Shown: positions 33,736-44,149 of the stretch, piece after piece
Numbering within the stretch: the first letter of the stretch is position 1
How the letters are laid out: every line of letters begins with the position of its first letter
Source of the DNA: Spirosoma validum
Lineage (GTDB): Bacteria > Bacteroidota > Bacteroidia > Cytophagales > Spirosomataceae
Length of the DNA: 64,000 nucleotides
Assembly: GCF_014699035.1 (NCBI RefSeq)
Contig: NZ_JACXAA010000006.1
Coordinates: 124,001 to 188,000, forward strand
Reading direction: 5' to 3'
Notes under the pieces: model-generated
Databases searched by the model: none
What the model saw: only the letters and a program-made list of their open reading frames with translations
Told to the model about the DNA's origin: nothing
Position numbers and translations under genes: made by a program

Positions 33736-35593
33736 TCAGGTTTTGTGCCTCGATTTCTTTTTCCAAACCAATCAACTCGTTTTCGTGCGGCAGATTGGAC
33801 TCAGGTGTTTGCGAATAAGGCACGTTTTGAGGGATAAAGTCATCCTTAGCACCTGGCTTGCTGTAATCATAAGGCCAACGATAAACGGCAGGAATTTCAC
33901 CTGGCCAGTTACCATGCCCTGGATTGATTGGCGTTGTCCACTCCAGCGTGTTCGACTTCCACGGATTCTGAGTAGCCTTCCGGCCTTTGATCAGGCTATG
34001 AACGAAGTTATAAATGAATACCCACTGAGCGGTGAAGGTAAAAATGGCCGCCAAGCTAATAAAGGCATTCATGTCGGCGAAGATATTCTTCGTGAAATCG
34101 TAGCTGGTAAAAGCGTAATAGCGACGGGGGAAACCGGCAATACCAACGTAGTGCATCGGGAAGAATACAAGGTAAATCCCAATGAATGTTAGCCAGAAGT
34201 GAACATAACCCAGCTTTTCGTTCATCATTCGGCCGAACATTTTGGGGAACCAGTGGTAAACACCCGCTAACAGACCAAACGCTGACGCAGCTCCCATCAC
34301 TAAGTGAAAGTGGGCTACTACGAAATATGTGTCGTGCAGCTGAATATCTAAAGCCGAGTTACCTAAGATCAGACCCGTTAGTCCACCCGAGATAAAGAAC
34401 GATACCAGACCGATCGAGAACAACATCGCTGGTGTAAACCGGATATTGCCACGCCATAACGTAGTAATGTAGTTGAACGCTTTTACCGCCGATGGAACAG
34501 CAATAATTAGCGTCAGGAACATAAAGATCGAACCCAGGAACGGATTCATACCCGTTACGAACATATGGTGAGCCCAGACAATGAACGCCAGGAAGGCAAT
34601 ACCCATCATAGATGCGATCATGGCACGATAGCCGAAGATAGGCTTACGTGAATTCGTCGCAATAATCTCTGAGGTCATACCCAGTGCAGGTAGCAGTACA
34701 ATATATACTTCAGGGTGACCTAAGAACCAGAACAAGTGTTGGAACAGAATCGGACTACCACCAACGTTTGGTAACGCTTCCCCTTTGATGTAGATCTCAG
34801 ATAGGTAGAAGCTGGTTCCAAAGCTACGGTCGAAAATGAGCAGCAACGCAGCTGATAACAATACTGGGAATGAAATCAGACCAAGAACAGCTGTTAAAAA
34901 GAACGCCCAAATCGTCAGCGGTAATTTGCTGAAGGACATTCCACGAGTACGCAGGTTGATTACCGTAGTAATGTAATTGATACCGCCTAGCAATTGCGAT
35001 ACAATAAACAACGCCATACTGATTAACCACAGTGTCATACCCAATTCTGAGCCTTTATGCGCTTGTGGCAATGCACTTAATGGTGGGTAGATTACCCAGC
35101 CACCTGAAGCAGGACCTGTTTCAATAAACAACGATCCTAACATGATCATACTGGCCAGAAAGAAGAACCAGTAGGACAACATATTTAAGAAGCCCGAAGC
35201 CATATCCCGTGCGCCAACCTGTAATGGAATCAGGAAGTTCGAGAACGTACCACTTAGTCCAGCTGTTAGTACAAAGAACACCATGATTGTTCCGTGCATG
35301 GTGACTAATGCAAGGTAGAAGTCAGGGTCAAGTTTGCCTGTTTCGTTAATCCAGCTGCCAAGAATGGGGCGCAGGAAGTCCAGTTTCATATTAGGAAATC
35401 CTAGTTGAAGCCGGAACATCACGGACAAGCTAATACCAATAATCGACCAAATAATACCTGATATCAGATACTGTTTAGCAATCGTTTTATGATCTTCGGA
35501 GAAAATGTATGTCCGCCAAAAACTTTGCGGCTCATGATGGTCATGCTCTGCTGCATGTGCCACGGTTGCCGAGTTTGCTGATACAGTCGCCAT
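33710..35593 (-). CDS. ctaD: Cytochrome c oxidase subunit I
   Basis: A 627-residue haem-copper oxidase catalytic subunit with 12 main membrane helices, holding low-spin haem A and the haem a3-CuB centre. LVTMHGTIMVFF carries a haem ligand, FLGHPEVYIVLLPALG has the CuB His with the Tyr and Glu marking an A1-type enzyme, WAHHMFVTGM gives the His pair for CuB, and HDTYFVVAHFHLVMG the a3 and a ligands. It follows subunit II by 29 bp. With ACIII upstream, electrons likely arrive through c-haems of that complex. Confidence 0.97.
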   Translation of the reverse strand: MATVSANSATVAHAAEHDHHEPQSFWRTYIFSEDHKTIAKQYLISGIIWSIIGISLSVMFRLQLGFPNMKLDFLRPILGSWINETGKLDPDFYLALVTMHGTIMVFFVLTAGLSGTFSNFLIPLQVGARDMASGFLNMLSYWFFFLASMIMLGSLFIETGPASGGWVIYPPLSALPQAHKGSELGMTLWLISMALFIVSQLLGGINYITTVINLRTRGMSFSKLPLTIWAFFLTAVLGLISFPVLLSAALLLIFDRSFGTSFYLSEIYIKGEALPNVGGSPILFQHLFWFLGHPEVYIVLLPALGMTSEIIATNSRKPIFGYRAMIASMMGIAFLAFIVWAHHMFVTGMNPFLGSIFMFLTLIIAVPSAVKAFNYITTLWRGNIRFTPAMLFSIGLVSFFISGGLTGLILGNSALDIQLHDTYFVVAHFHLVMGAASAFGLLAGVYHWFPKMFGRMMNEKLGYVHFWLTFIGIYLVFFPMHYVGIAGFPRRYYAFTSYDFTKNIFADMNAFISLAAIFTFTAQWVFIYNFVHSLIKGRKATQNPWKSNTLEWTTPINPGHGNWPGEIPAVYRWPYDYSKPGAKDDFIPQNVPYSQTPESNLPHENELIGLEKEIEAQNLNDQFKQPH

Positions 35594-35622
35594 CGTATTT
35601 GGGTTCTTGTAAGGTTAATAAG

Positions 35623-36741
35623 TTAACGAAGTGTGGCGCTCGCTACGGATACTCCACCTTGTGTAGTTGATGCTGTTGTACTGTCAGCAGGAGCCGCCGG
35701 GGCGTCTGCTGGCAAATATTTAGCTGCTTTAGCTTTTAAATTCGCTGGGATACGTGATGCCAACTCAGGAGTTGAGGTAAGCAAAGGCTTTTGCTCTCTG
35801 CACCAAGCCAGCCATGACGCTTCATCTTCAACAATTAAACGTATCCGCATAGAGAAGTGGCCTTGACCACAAACTTCTGTACAAGCGATTTCGTACCCGA
35901 AATTTGGATTACCTGTGATGTTACGCATTTCATCTGTCGTTTTATCGGCAGTGAATTGAAAGCGTGTTGGCATCCCAGGAACGGCATCCATTTTCACCCG
36001 TAGATGAGGAATAAATACACTATGTAATACGTCCCGAGCACGAATTTTCAGCAGAATTGGCTTATTGACAGGAATGTGAAGTTCCGAGGTCGAGGTAAAG
36101 TCATCAAACGATGCTTCGTCTGTGTAGTCAATACCCGTGTCGTTGTTGTTGTCGATCAACTTATAATTGAACGAACCAAGTTTGTTGTTATCAACACCTG
36201 GGTAGCGTGCAATCCAGTTGAACTGTTTACCAACAATTTCAAATACCTGTGCGTTTTCCGGTGCTTCAGCCATAATATCACGCCACGCTCTCCAGCCTGT
36301 AAATACCATTACGGCCATCACAACGGCCGGAATAACCGTCCAGATCAATTCCAGTTTGTGGTTCTCAGGATAGTAAGCGGCTCTACGTCCTTCTTTATGC
36401 TGATACAACCACGCAAAAATGAACAGCAAAGCATTCGTAACAACAAAGGCAACGGTAATAATGCCCATTGACAACCAGAACAGAAAGTCCGTCCGACGTC
36501 CGTGTGGTGATGCTGCTTCTGGCAGAAAGAATTGCTTAGCGTAGAGAAATGACCATACGGCACCGATTAAGGCAACTACAAAGAAAATCATGAATAACGC
36601 ACCATTAATGCGATTACTCATACCAATACGTCCTTCTTCAACAGGACCATTGGTGTTCTTCACAACGGCAGCCATCCGGGAAACGACGACAGCAGCCAAT
36701 CCCAGAAAAACTACCGATAATAAAGCGATTATATAAACCAT
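35623..36741 (-). CDS. ctaC: Cytochrome c oxidase subunit II
   Basis: A 372-residue subunit II with a long N-terminal membrane region (three hydrophobic segments) and a periplasmic cupredoxin domain. VLHSVFIPHLRVKMDAVPG begins the CuA region, and CTEVCGQGHFSMRI provides the CxxxC, His and Met ligands of CuA. No C-terminal cytochrome c domain is fused, unlike caa3 enzymes, so the electron donor is a separate c-haem, probably ActE or ActA. An Ala/Pro/Thr-rich tail of about 30 residues ends the protein. Confidence 0.95.
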   Translation of the reverse strand: MVYIIALLSVVFLGLAAVVVSRMAAVVKNTNGPVEEGRIGMSNRINGALFMIFFVVALIGAVWSFLYAKQFFLPEAASPHGRRTDFLFWLSMGIITVAFVVTNALLFIFAWLYQHKEGRRAAYYPENHKLELIWTVIPAVVMAVMVFTGWRAWRDIMAEAPENAQVFEIVGKQFNWIARYPGVDNNKLGSFNYKLIDNNNDTGIDYTDEASFDDFTSTSELHIPVNKPILLKIRARDVLHSVFIPHLRVKMDAVPGMPTRFQFTADKTTDEMRNITGNPNFGYEIACTEVCGQGHFSMRIRLIVEDEASWLAWCREQKPLLTSTPELASRIPANLKAKAAKYLPADAPAAPADSTTASTTQGGVSVASATLR

Positions 36742-36759
36742 TTTTGTGCGGGTTATTGA

Positions 36760-38070
36760 TTAAATGTCGTGATGCAAAGTTTCCTCCAGCATTGGGTGAT
36801 TCTTTGGAACCAAATTTGCTTTCGTTAGCTGTGAATACAGCGACCACGCAAAGCCACAAGCGAAAATCAAAATCATACCGAATTCCATCGGTCCAAAACC
36901 AGCGTGCTCACCAACCGTTCCTGGCATGATATTATTATAGAAGTCAAAGTAGTGACCAATGATAATACCCCATGCTGCCACTTTCAAAATAATGTATGTC
37001 CGTTTCGCATCCCGTGTCATTAGAACGAGGAATGGAAAAACAAAGTTTAGGAAAATGTTTATAAAGAAGGGCGCTTTGTAAATACCTCCGTAACCGCTGA
37101 AACGCTCTCGGTAATAAATGGTTTCTTCGGGTAAGTTGGCGTAGTAAATCAACATAAACTGGGCAAACCACACGTATGTCCAGAAAATTGTGAAAGCGAA
37201 CATAAACTTACCAAGGTCATGCAGATGGCTTTCGTTGACCCACTGCATATAGCCCCGTTCTTTCAACGTAACAACTGTAAGCGTGATGATCGCCAGACCC
37301 GTTACGTGCCAGCTTGCCAGCGTATACCAGCCAAACATCGTGCTAAACCAGTGTGTGTCGATGGACATCACAAAGTCCCAGGCAGAAGTTGATGAGGTTA
37401 CCCCAAAAACCAGAAGAAAAGCAGTCCCGAACTTTACACTCTTTTCATAATATGACGTACCACCGTAAAGATCCTCCTGCAATGAAAAAGCACGTAGTCT
37501 CTGCCATAAGAAATACCAAAGGCCAAAATAAGCTACGATCCGACCTACGTAAAAAGGTGTATTTAAGAATCCTTTTTTGCCGTTGATAATCGGATCAAAT
37601 TCTGGACTGGCTTTATCATACAGTCCTGGATGAGTCCAGTGAAAAAGGTCATGACCAGCAATGAAGAACGTAGCCAGCATAACAATACCCATAAATGGCA
37701 GATAAGCAGGCATTGCCTCGGGGATACGCTTGAATGCAACTGACCAGCCAGCTTGTGCTAAATAATTATAAGACATGAAAAACATGCCAATAACGGACGC
37801 GCCAGTAAAGTAAACGGCATTTAACCAGATGTTAGCCCACAGACGGTTTGTCCACTTATACTCATGGTGTCCGCCCCCGTGTGCTTCATGAGCACCAGCA
37901 GCGTGAGCCGCTCCGTGCGCTTCATGTGAGCCAGCACCAGATGCCAGCAGATAAGCGCCTATTGCTACCAGCGCGACTCCGGCTCCGATGCCAATTAGCA
38001 GTCGACGTTTGGCTTCTGCGGTAAATTCAAATTCTTCGTCTAAGGACGGTATTGCGTGAGCCGATGCCAT
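36760..38070 (-). CDS. actF: ACIII subunit ActF (quinol:cytochrome c oxidoreductase)
   Basis: A 436-residue membrane protein with about ten helices, the ActF/PsrC-related subunit of alternative complex III. A His/Gly/Ala-rich insert (HEAHGAAHAAGAHEAHGGGH) follows the first helix and may be a flexible metal-binding loop. TYVWFAQFMLIYYANLPEET is a recognisable ActF block. ACIII oxidises quinol and passes electrons to cytochrome c or directly to the oxidase. It lies 18 bp before subunit II and 72 bp after actE. Confidence 0.92.
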   Translation of the reverse strand: MASAHAIPSLDEEFEFTAEAKRRLLIGIGAGVALVAIGAYLLASGAGSHEAHGAAHAAGAHEAHGGGHHEYKWTNRLWANIWLNAVYFTGASVIGMFFMSYNYLAQAGWSVAFKRIPEAMPAYLPFMGIVMLATFFIAGHDLFHWTHPGLYDKASPEFDPIINGKKGFLNTPFYVGRIVAYFGLWYFLWQRLRAFSLQEDLYGGTSYYEKSVKFGTAFLLVFGVTSSTSAWDFVMSIDTHWFSTMFGWYTLASWHVTGLAIITLTVVTLKERGYMQWVNESHLHDLGKFMFAFTIFWTYVWFAQFMLIYYANLPEETIYYRERFSGYGGIYKAPFFINIFLNFVFPFLVLMTRDAKRTYIILKVAAWGIIIGHYFDFYNNIMPGTVGEHAGFGPMEFGMILIFACGFAWSLYSQLTKANLVPKNHPMLEETLHHDI

Positions 38071-38142
38071 TCTTATTTGGTTGTCAATTAATTAGAATAC
38101 GGTAGAGCTTAGTTGTTGAATGACTATTATCTATCGTTAAAA

Positions 38143-38763
38143 CTATCCTTGCTGAAGCTTGTGCACATATTGAACAATCTTCCAGCGATCTTCCGGCGTA
38201 ATCTGCGAACCATGTGGCCACATACGTCCTTTACCGTGTGTAATGACGTGAAAAATATGTCCGTCATTCATTGTCTTATAGGCATCTGATGAATAATTCG
38301 GTACGCCTTTATATTCTTTTGCTACTGGTCCATCACCTTTACCGGCTGCGCCATGGCAATGACTGCAATACCGAGTGTACAATAACTGCCCTTCAGCCTG
38401 CGCTTTTTCTGAGTCTGGAATTGGGTTCGTCAGTACACGCTCGGCTATTCCTATGCTATCCGCCGGAATATTGTACATCATTAGATCCGTTGTAGCGTTC
38501 GCGCCCGTACCGAATGTTGTGTGGTAATTAGGACGAGCAACGGTGCCGCGAGCCGGAAGACGCATGTTCAACCCCTGCGGGTTTATGGTGTTAGCCCGAA
38601 TTTGCCGATACGGTTCGTAGCCTACTGCATCGTACATCTGAGGAGCATATTCAACACCCGTGTTGTCATGGTCTTTTTTACAGGATGTACCCGCAAATAG
38701 TAATCCAACAATAGCTAATGCTGTTACGCTCTTATGCTTAGTAATCATTCCCATTCTGGACAT
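38143..38763 (-). CDS. actE: ACIII monohaem cytochrome c lipoprotein ActE
   Basis: A 206-residue lipoprotein with one c-haem. The signal peptide ends at the lipobox FAGTSC, YTRYCSHCHGAAGKGDGPVA is the CxxCH haem site near residue 130, and HVITHGKGRMWPHGSQI supplies the axial Met. It is the small cytochrome of ACIII, close to the exit path toward the oxidase. Its start codon shares a base with the stop of actD (TAATG), showing coupled translation. Alternative Met starts at codons 4 and 6 are possible. Confidence 0.92.
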   Translation of the reverse strand: MSRMGMITKHKSVTALAIVGLLFAGTSCKKDHDNTGVEYAPQMYDAVGYEPYRQIRANTINPQGLNMRLPARGTVARPNYHTTFGTGANATTDLMMYNIPADSIGIAERVLTNPIPDSEKAQAEGQLLYTRYCSHCHGAAGKGDGPVAKEYKGVPNYSSDAYKTMNDGHIFHVITHGKGRMWPHGSQITPEDRWKIVQYVHKLQQG

Positions 38764-39296
38764 TAGAACTGCTTAACATTTACTTCAGCAGCACCTGATC
38801 TCTTCAGGATCTGCTCAATATCCGTTTCACCAATATTGTTTTTGCTCAGATCAATGGCCATCGCAAATTTGTTATCGGTGGTTCTGAGATCGTACATTAA
38901 CGGCTTTACGGTTGGTCCTAATCCATTCGATACGATGAACGTACCAACCATACCTAATGCACAAAAAAGAACGGTTAACTCAAAAATAACCGGTACGTAG
39001 ATCACTGGTGAATATGAATCCTTACCACCCACAATCATAGGCCAATCAAAACCTTCTGTGTAGAAAGTAAGTGCCAGAGCCGTAAGCGTACCCGATAAGG
39101 CAAACATAAATGCGGCTATCCCCAGACGACTGCGCGGGTGGCCAAGTGCTACGTCCAGTCCGTGAATCGGGAATGGTGAGTAGACTTCGTGAATCCGAAC
39201 ACCGGATTTCTTTACTTCTCTGACAGCTTTCAGTACAACATCATCATCATCGAAAATGCCTACTAAAAATTTACTATTACCGTGGACGTCTGACAT
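38763..39296 (-). CDS. actD: ACIII subunit ActD (DUF3341)
   Basis: A 177-residue protein with a cytoplasmic N-terminal domain (FLVGIFDDDDVVLKAVREVK), two membrane helices and a cytoplasmic tail. This is the ActD/DUF3341 subunit, structural in ACIII without cofactors. HPRSRLGIAAFMFALSGTLT marks the first helix. It is preceded by an 81-bp gap containing a hairpin. Confidence 0.92.
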   Translation of the reverse strand: MSDVHGNSKFLVGIFDDDDVVLKAVREVKKSGVRIHEVYSPFPIHGLDVALGHPRSRLGIAAFMFALSGTLTALALTFYTEGFDWPMIVGGKDSYSPVIYVPVIFELTVLFCALGMVGTFIVSNGLGPTVKPLMYDLRTTDNKFAMAIDLSKNNIGETDIEQILKRSGAAEVNVKQF

Positions 39297-39318
39297 ACCT
39301 CTTGTTTGTCTATCTCAG

Positions 39319-39358
39319 ATTCTGAATCGAAAGCGTTAATTCGACTGAGATTCAGAAT
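39319..39358 (-). promoter_or_regulatory. Intercistronic hairpin between actC and actD
   Basis: ATTCTGAATC (39319-39328) and GATTCAGAAT (39349-39358) form a 10-bp stem. There is no T-run. It may stabilise or process the operon mRNA rather than end it. Confidence 0.4.
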
Positions 39359-39377
39359 GTGAGACGTTTATCTATTT

Positions 39378-40808
39378 CTATTCTACGTCTTTATTAAAAG
39401 TTGGGTTAGCAACACGCTCACCCTTGGCAACACCTGATACCGAAATCGGCAGTTTCTCAGATGACGACTTAATGATCGTTTTCACTTCAGCCATGTTGAC
39501 TACCGGCAGGAATTTCGAGAACAGCAGGAACAACGTGAAGAAGAGGCCGAACGAGAAAATATAATCGCTGATGTCAAACAGGGTTGGGTGGAACATGGCC
39601 CAGCTTGATGGCAGGTAATCACGGTGTAATGAAGTCACAATGATTACAAAGCGCTCAAACCACATCCCGATGTTTACGATAACTGATAAAACGAATGTCC
39701 AAACAACGCTCCGGCGAATAGCCCGCGACCAGAACAGCTGTGGCGTAATTACGTTACAGGTCATCATCGCCCAATAAGCCCACCAATAGGGACCAGTTGC
39801 CCGATTAATGAAAGCATATGCTTCGAATTCAACTCCCGAATACCAAGCAATGAAGAACTCTGTCAGATAGGCAACACCCACAATCGAACCTGTCAACGTA
39901 ATGACTTTGTTCATTGATTCGATGTGCTCTACTGTAATGTAATCTTCTAGCTTGAAAACGACACGGATAATCAAAACCAGGTTTTGCACCATGGCAAATC
40001 CGGAAAAGATAGCTCCTGCAACGAAGTAAGGAGGGAAAATAGTGGTGTGCCATCCGGGAATTACCGACGTAGCAAAGTCCATACTTACAATCGTGTGTAC
40101 AGAGAGTACAAGGGGTGTCGACAAACCAGCCAGAATTAAGCTCATGTATTCATAACGAGCCCACGTTTTTGCAGAACCATTCCAGCCTAACGAGAAAGCA
40201 CCATAGATATAACGAGATACTTTGCTACGTGCCCGGTCGCGGATTGTGGCTAAATCGGGGATAAGACCCATGTACCAGAAAACCAGCGATACTGTGAAAT
40301 ACGTACTGATGGCGAATACGTCCCAGACCAGCGGAGACTTAAAGTTCACCCAAAGTGATCCTAACGTATTTGGTAATGGTAAGCACCAGTAAGCAACCCA
40401 GGGACGGCCTGCGTGCATCATGATGAAGCTTGCCGCGCATATAACGGCGAAAATCGTCATAGCTTCAGCAGCCCGGTTAACGGCAGTCCGCCATTTCTGC
40501 CGGAACAACAGGAGAATAGCCGAAATCAGTGTACCAGCGTGACCGATACCTACCCACCATACGAAGTTGGTGATATCCCAGGCCCACCCAACGGTTTTAT
40601 TAAGGCCCCAGACACCTAAACCTTCCCACCACGTCCAGAATAGACAGGCGGTACCGTATAGGAGCACAACCACCGCAATGGTGAAAGCGATAGTCCACTC
40701 CCGGGTTGGACTGCCTTCAACCTGTTTGCTGATATCCTCCGTCACGTCGGCATAGGTTTTGCCACCGGTGACCAGAGGAGGTCTTACAGCTGATGTAACA
40801 TGCGACAT
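39378..40808 (-). CDS. actC: ACIII subunit ActC (NrfD/PsrC-like)
   Basis: A 476-residue integral membrane protein with about ten helices of the NrfD/PsrC family, containing the presumed quinol site next to the iron-sulfur subunit Act[21 protein letters not shown] and [17 protein letters not shown] segments typify ActC. It follows actB in the conserved order of ACIII operons. ActC and ActF are related halves of the membrane domain. Confidence 0.95.
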   Translation of the reverse strand: MSHVTSAVRPPLVTGGKTYADVTEDISKQVEGSPTREWTIAFTIAVVVLLYGTACLFWTWWEGLGVWGLNKTVGWAWDITNFVWWVGIGHAGTLISAILLLFRQKWRTAVNRAAEAMTIFAVICAASFIMMHAGRPWVAYWCLPLPNTLGSLWVNFKSPLVWDVFAISTYFTVSLVFWYMGLIPDLATIRDRARSKVSRYIYGAFSLGWNGSAKTWARYEYMSLILAGLSTPLVLSVHTIVSMDFATSVIPGWHTTIFPPYFVAGAIFSGFAMVQNLVLIIRVVFKLEDYITVEHIESMNKVITLTGSIVGVAYLTEFFIAWYSGVEFEAYAFINRATGPYWWAYWAMMTCNVITPQLFWSRAIRRSVVWTFVLSVIVNIGMWFERFVIIVTSLHRDYLPSSWAMFHPTLFDISDYIFSFGLFFTLFLLFSKFLPVVNMAEVKTIIKSSSEKLPISVSGVAKGERVANPTFNKDVE

Positions 40809-40913
40809 ATATCTTACTGATTTACGATGTATGGTTTATACTATACGAGTTACAAATTGTACGTCTGATTGTTACTACAAATCAAACATTAACTATATTA
40901 ACTCGTACTTAAT

Positions 40914-43900
40914 TTATGCATGAGCTTCCTGACGCTCAGTTTCCTTATTTTTTGGTTCTTCGTCTTTGTTACGAATCTTGGTCAAATATGAGATTTGCGG
41001 TCTCACGTTGATCTCTTCCAGTACGTGGAATGCGCGGCCTTCCAGTTCAACAGCAAGCACTTTAGAAATTGTGCTCTCTGGGTTATTCATATCACCGAAA
41101 ACAATTGCCGTTGTTGGGCAAGACTGCGCACAGGCAGTTTGTACTTCATCAGCCCCTAATCGACGACGCTCTTTCTTGGCGGTGAGTTTGCTTTCCTGAA
41201 TACGCTGAACGCAGAATGAGCATTTTTCAATTACACCCCGTGACCGAACCGTTACGTCTGGGTTAATGACCATTTTCCCAAGGTCATTGTTGAAATGATA
41301 ATCGAAATTATCATTATCAAAATACTTAAACCAGTTAAAGCGACGGACTTTGTAAGGGCAGTTGTTTGCGCAATAACGTGTGCCGATACAACGGTTATAC
41401 GTCATCTGATTCAACCCCTCGGTGCTGTGAGTTGTTGCCAGAACCGGGCAAACCGTTTCGCAAGGCGCATTGCTACAATGTTGGCAAAGCATCGGTTGGA
41501 ATGTTACCTCGGGATTAGCGGAAGCAACTTCCAAAGCTGAGTAGTTTTCAGCCTCGCCATCACTACTATAATACCGGTCAATCCGCATCCAGTGCATTTC
41601 ACGCCGTCTGATTACCTCTTTACGGCCAACAACTTGAATATTATTCTCGGCATTACAGGCCACAACGCAGGTTCCGCAACCGATACAGGAGTTCAGGTCA
41701 ATGACCATTCCCCATGAGTGGTTCGGCTTACCGTAACCATTCCAGAGCGTAATATCGGTTGGATCAGTTGCTCCTTTTGAAGTCTGAACTTTGGGTTCGT
41801 ACCGACCCGCTTTAGGACTCTTCTGGTATTGAGCTAAAATAGACTCCTGCAACACAGCTTTACGACCCATTACGGTATCGTGCGTTTGCGTTTGCGCTAT
41901 TTCATGCGTTCCACTGGCTTTTTCTACTTTAGCGTCAAAAGCGGAATACGTAGCATAACCACCCGTTATTGTAGCAAATGGGTATGCATTCTTTCCAACA
42001 CCGTTTGCCGATTTACCTGCTTTCTCACGACCATAACCGATAGCAACCGATACGGTGTTGTCCGCCTGTCCGGGCTGAATAAGTACGGGTAATTCGATTG
42101 ACTTGCCATTAACAGAAACCGTTACCAGATCATTCTGGGCAAGTTTCATATCACCCGCAGTTTTCTGAGAGATAGCTGCGTAGTTATCCCAGCAAGCTTT
42201 CGAAACAGGATCAGGTAACTCCTGTAACCAGGGGTTATTCGCCATCGCTCCCGTACCAATAGCATTCTTCTCGTACAGCGCCAACTCCATACCTGTTGTT
42301 GGTTTATAGCGTTGTGCAATACCAGCCGCAGCCTGTGCTACGTTTCCAGCAAAGGTTGCACCACCTGCAACAGCCGGAGCCGCATTCGGTTCAAACACAC
42401 CGTCGTTCAAACACTTTACCCAGAATGCATCAAAAGAACTGAAGCCTGTTGCCTGAGGAAAATGGGTTGTACGCCAGTAATTTTTCAAATACGTCTGATA
42501 GTCACTCGGCTTGCCAGCCCAGGTCAACAGACTCGACTGGAACTGACGAGTCTTGAAAATGAGCGTAATAGCGGGTTGCATTAAGCTGTAATAACCCTGC
42601 TTAGGCTCAGCGTCATTCCAGGACTCCAGAAAGTGAGGAGCTGGGGTGATATATTTCGATAGAGAAGCCGTTTCATCAGCCCGATCGGCGAATGATACAG
42701 ACAAGGCAATTCTTGGCAAAGCCTCAGCAAGTTCGGCCCCGCGTGGGTGATCGTATACCGGATTAGAAGCAAAGAACAAAGCCGCCCCAATCTGCCCCGC
42801 TTTAGCCTCGTTGATAAAGGCATTCATCTGCTGGTCATTACCCTGACGGTAATTGACAGGCGTGTTAATATCTATCGTTGTTCCGTAGCTACCAAGTAGA
42901 TTATTGAGTGCATTAACAACAATCTGTACGTTTGGATCATTTGAACCCGAAACAACTAATGCTTTTCCACGTGCGTTAGCAAGATCAGTAGCCGCCTTAT
43001 CCAAATTGGCAACCGTAACTGATGGTGTACCGATTGCAGTCCCACCTAATTTAGCGGCTACTTTATTATACAGAGCTGCTACAACCAAGCCTTCCTGCGA
43101 TGGTTTGATGGCAGTGCGATAATCAGCATTTGCCCCCGTCATTGACAGGCCAGTCTCGAATTGATAGTGCCGAGACATGGTTTTCTTACCACCGCCTATG
43201 GCACCGATTTTCCGGCCCTGTGCATAAGGACCCATGTATTCGATAGGCGCTATCCAGCTACCCAAGAAATCAGCACCAACGCTAACAATTGTCTGTGCTT
43301 TACTGAAATCATACGATGGAATAACGGCTTTACCAAATGATGCCTGGTTCGCCTGTACAATGCCAAAGACAGAATTAGCATCATACGTAATGTGTCGGGT
43401 AGTCGGGTATTTAGCAACGAAATCAGCAATAACAGCTTTGGTTGCCGGGCTAAGAATCGTTGATGTAATGATCCGAATCGCCCCACCTCTACCAGCTACC
43501 GAATTTAGTTGACTACTAATTTCGCGGTCAGCAACTGCCCATTCAATGGACGAGCCACCCCGTTGCGGGCCTTTCAGTTTATCAATATCGTATAAGGATA
43601 GAAGAGACGCCTGAACTCGAGGGGTTGTACCACCTTTCGATACGCTCGACGTTGGGTTACCTTCAATTTTAATAGGCCGACCTTCACGGGTTTCAACCAG
43701 AATAGCGGCATAATCTCCTCCTTCGCTGAAAGTAGAAGCGTAGTAATCCGATATCGATGGAAACGTAAATTCCGGTTTATTAATATAGGGGATGGCTTTA
43801 TGAACGGGTGTTTCGCAAGCAGCCAGCGATACAGCGGCCATACCAAAGCCCATTACTTTAAGGAAGTCACGGCGTTGGGTGTTTGAACCACCGAGCAGAC

Positions 43901-44027
43901 CTTCCAGATCGTCTGATGATTCGCTTAGGTCTGGGTTAGCAAATTCGCTATTTGCGTTCTTCACGAACGTAGCATCATTACGTAACTCTTCAACCCCTTT
44001 CCAATACCGTTTAGATGTATTTTCCAT
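40914..44027 (-). CDS. actB: ACIII subunit ActB (molybdopterin-fold / Fe-S)
   Basis: A 1037-residue periplasmic subunit. An internal twin-arginine-like segment (RRDFLKVMGFGMAAVSLAAC, about residues 53-72) gives the family its TAT-variant name. Residues 90-730 form a degenerate molybdopterin-oxidoreductase fold that binds no molybdenum in characterised ACIII. The C-terminal 280 residues are a ferredoxin-type domain with CIGCGTCVVAC, CQHCSNAPCETVC, CIGTRYCANNC and CAQSCP clusters, fitting one 3Fe-4S and three 4Fe-4S centres as known for the complex. It is 105 bp upstream of actC. Confidence 0.95.
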   Translation of the reverse strand: MENTSKRYWKGVEELRNDATFVKNANSEFANPDLSESSDDLEGLLGGSNTQRRDFLKVMGFGMAAVSLAACETPVHKAIPYINKPEFTFPSISDYYASTFSEGGDYAAILVETREGRPIKIEGNPTSSVSKGGTTPRVQASLLSLYDIDKLKGPQRGGSSIEWAVADREISSQLNSVAGRGGAIRIITSTILSPATKAVIADFVAKYPTTRHITYDANSVFGIVQANQASFGKAVIPSYDFSKAQTIVSVGADFLGSWIAPIEYMGPYAQGRKIGAIGGGKKTMSRHYQFETGLSMTGANADYRTAIKPSQEGLVVAALYNKVAAKLGGTAIGTPSVTVANLDKAATDLANARGKALVVSGSNDPNVQIVVNALNNLLGSYGTTIDINTPVNYRQGNDQQMNAFINEAKAGQIGAALFFASNPVYDHPRGAELAEALPRIALSVSFADRADETASLSKYITPAPHFLESWNDAEPKQGYYSLMQPAITLIFKTRQFQSSLLTWAGKPSDYQTYLKNYWRTTHFPQATGFSSFDAFWVKCLNDGVFEPNAAPAVAGGATFAGNVAQAAAGIAQRYKPTTGMELALYEKNAIGTGAMANNPWLQELPDPVSKACWDNYAAISQKTAGDMKLAQNDLVTVSVNGKSIELPVLIQPGQADNTVSVAIGYGREKAGKSANGVGKNAYPFATITGGYATYSAFDAKVEKASGTHEIAQTQTHDTVMGRKAVLQESILAQYQKSPKAGRYEPKVQTSKGATDPTDITLWNGYGKPNHSWGMVIDLNSCIGCGTCVVACNAENNIQVVGRKEVIRRREMHWMRIDRYYSSDGEAENYSALEVASANPEVTFQPMLCQHCSNAPCETVCPVLATTHSTEGLNQMTYNRCIGTRYCANNCPYKVRRFNWFKYFDNDNFDYHFNNDLGKMVINPDVTVRSRGVIEKCSFCVQRIQESKLTAKKERRRLGADEVQTACAQSCPTTAIVFGDMNNPESTISKVLAVELEGRAFHVLEEINVRPQISYLTKIRNKDEEPKNKETERQEAHA

Positions 44028-44106
44028 GCGTGTTTTTATGCAGCAGTGGTTAAAATGATTAATGTAGAAGATTAAATGAACCGCCCGTCAATTCCGGGTA
44101 AATCAG

Positions 44107-44130
44107 TTGCATTGGTGAATCACAATGCAA
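44107..44130 (-). promoter_or_regulatory. Intercistronic hairpin between actA and actB
   Basis: TTGCATTG (44107-44114) and CAATGCAA (44123-44130) form a perfect 8-bp stem with an 8-base loop in the 122-bp gap. No T-run follows, so mRNA processing or stability is more likely than termination. Confidence 0.4.
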
Positions 44131-44149
44131 TGGTCATTAGTCATCAACA

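Noticed and set aside
37850-37930. His/Gly/Ala-rich stretch in actF as a frameshift or assembly error
   Set aside because: The frame stays open and the insert is composed of regular repeats; it is a plausible low-complexity loop between helices.
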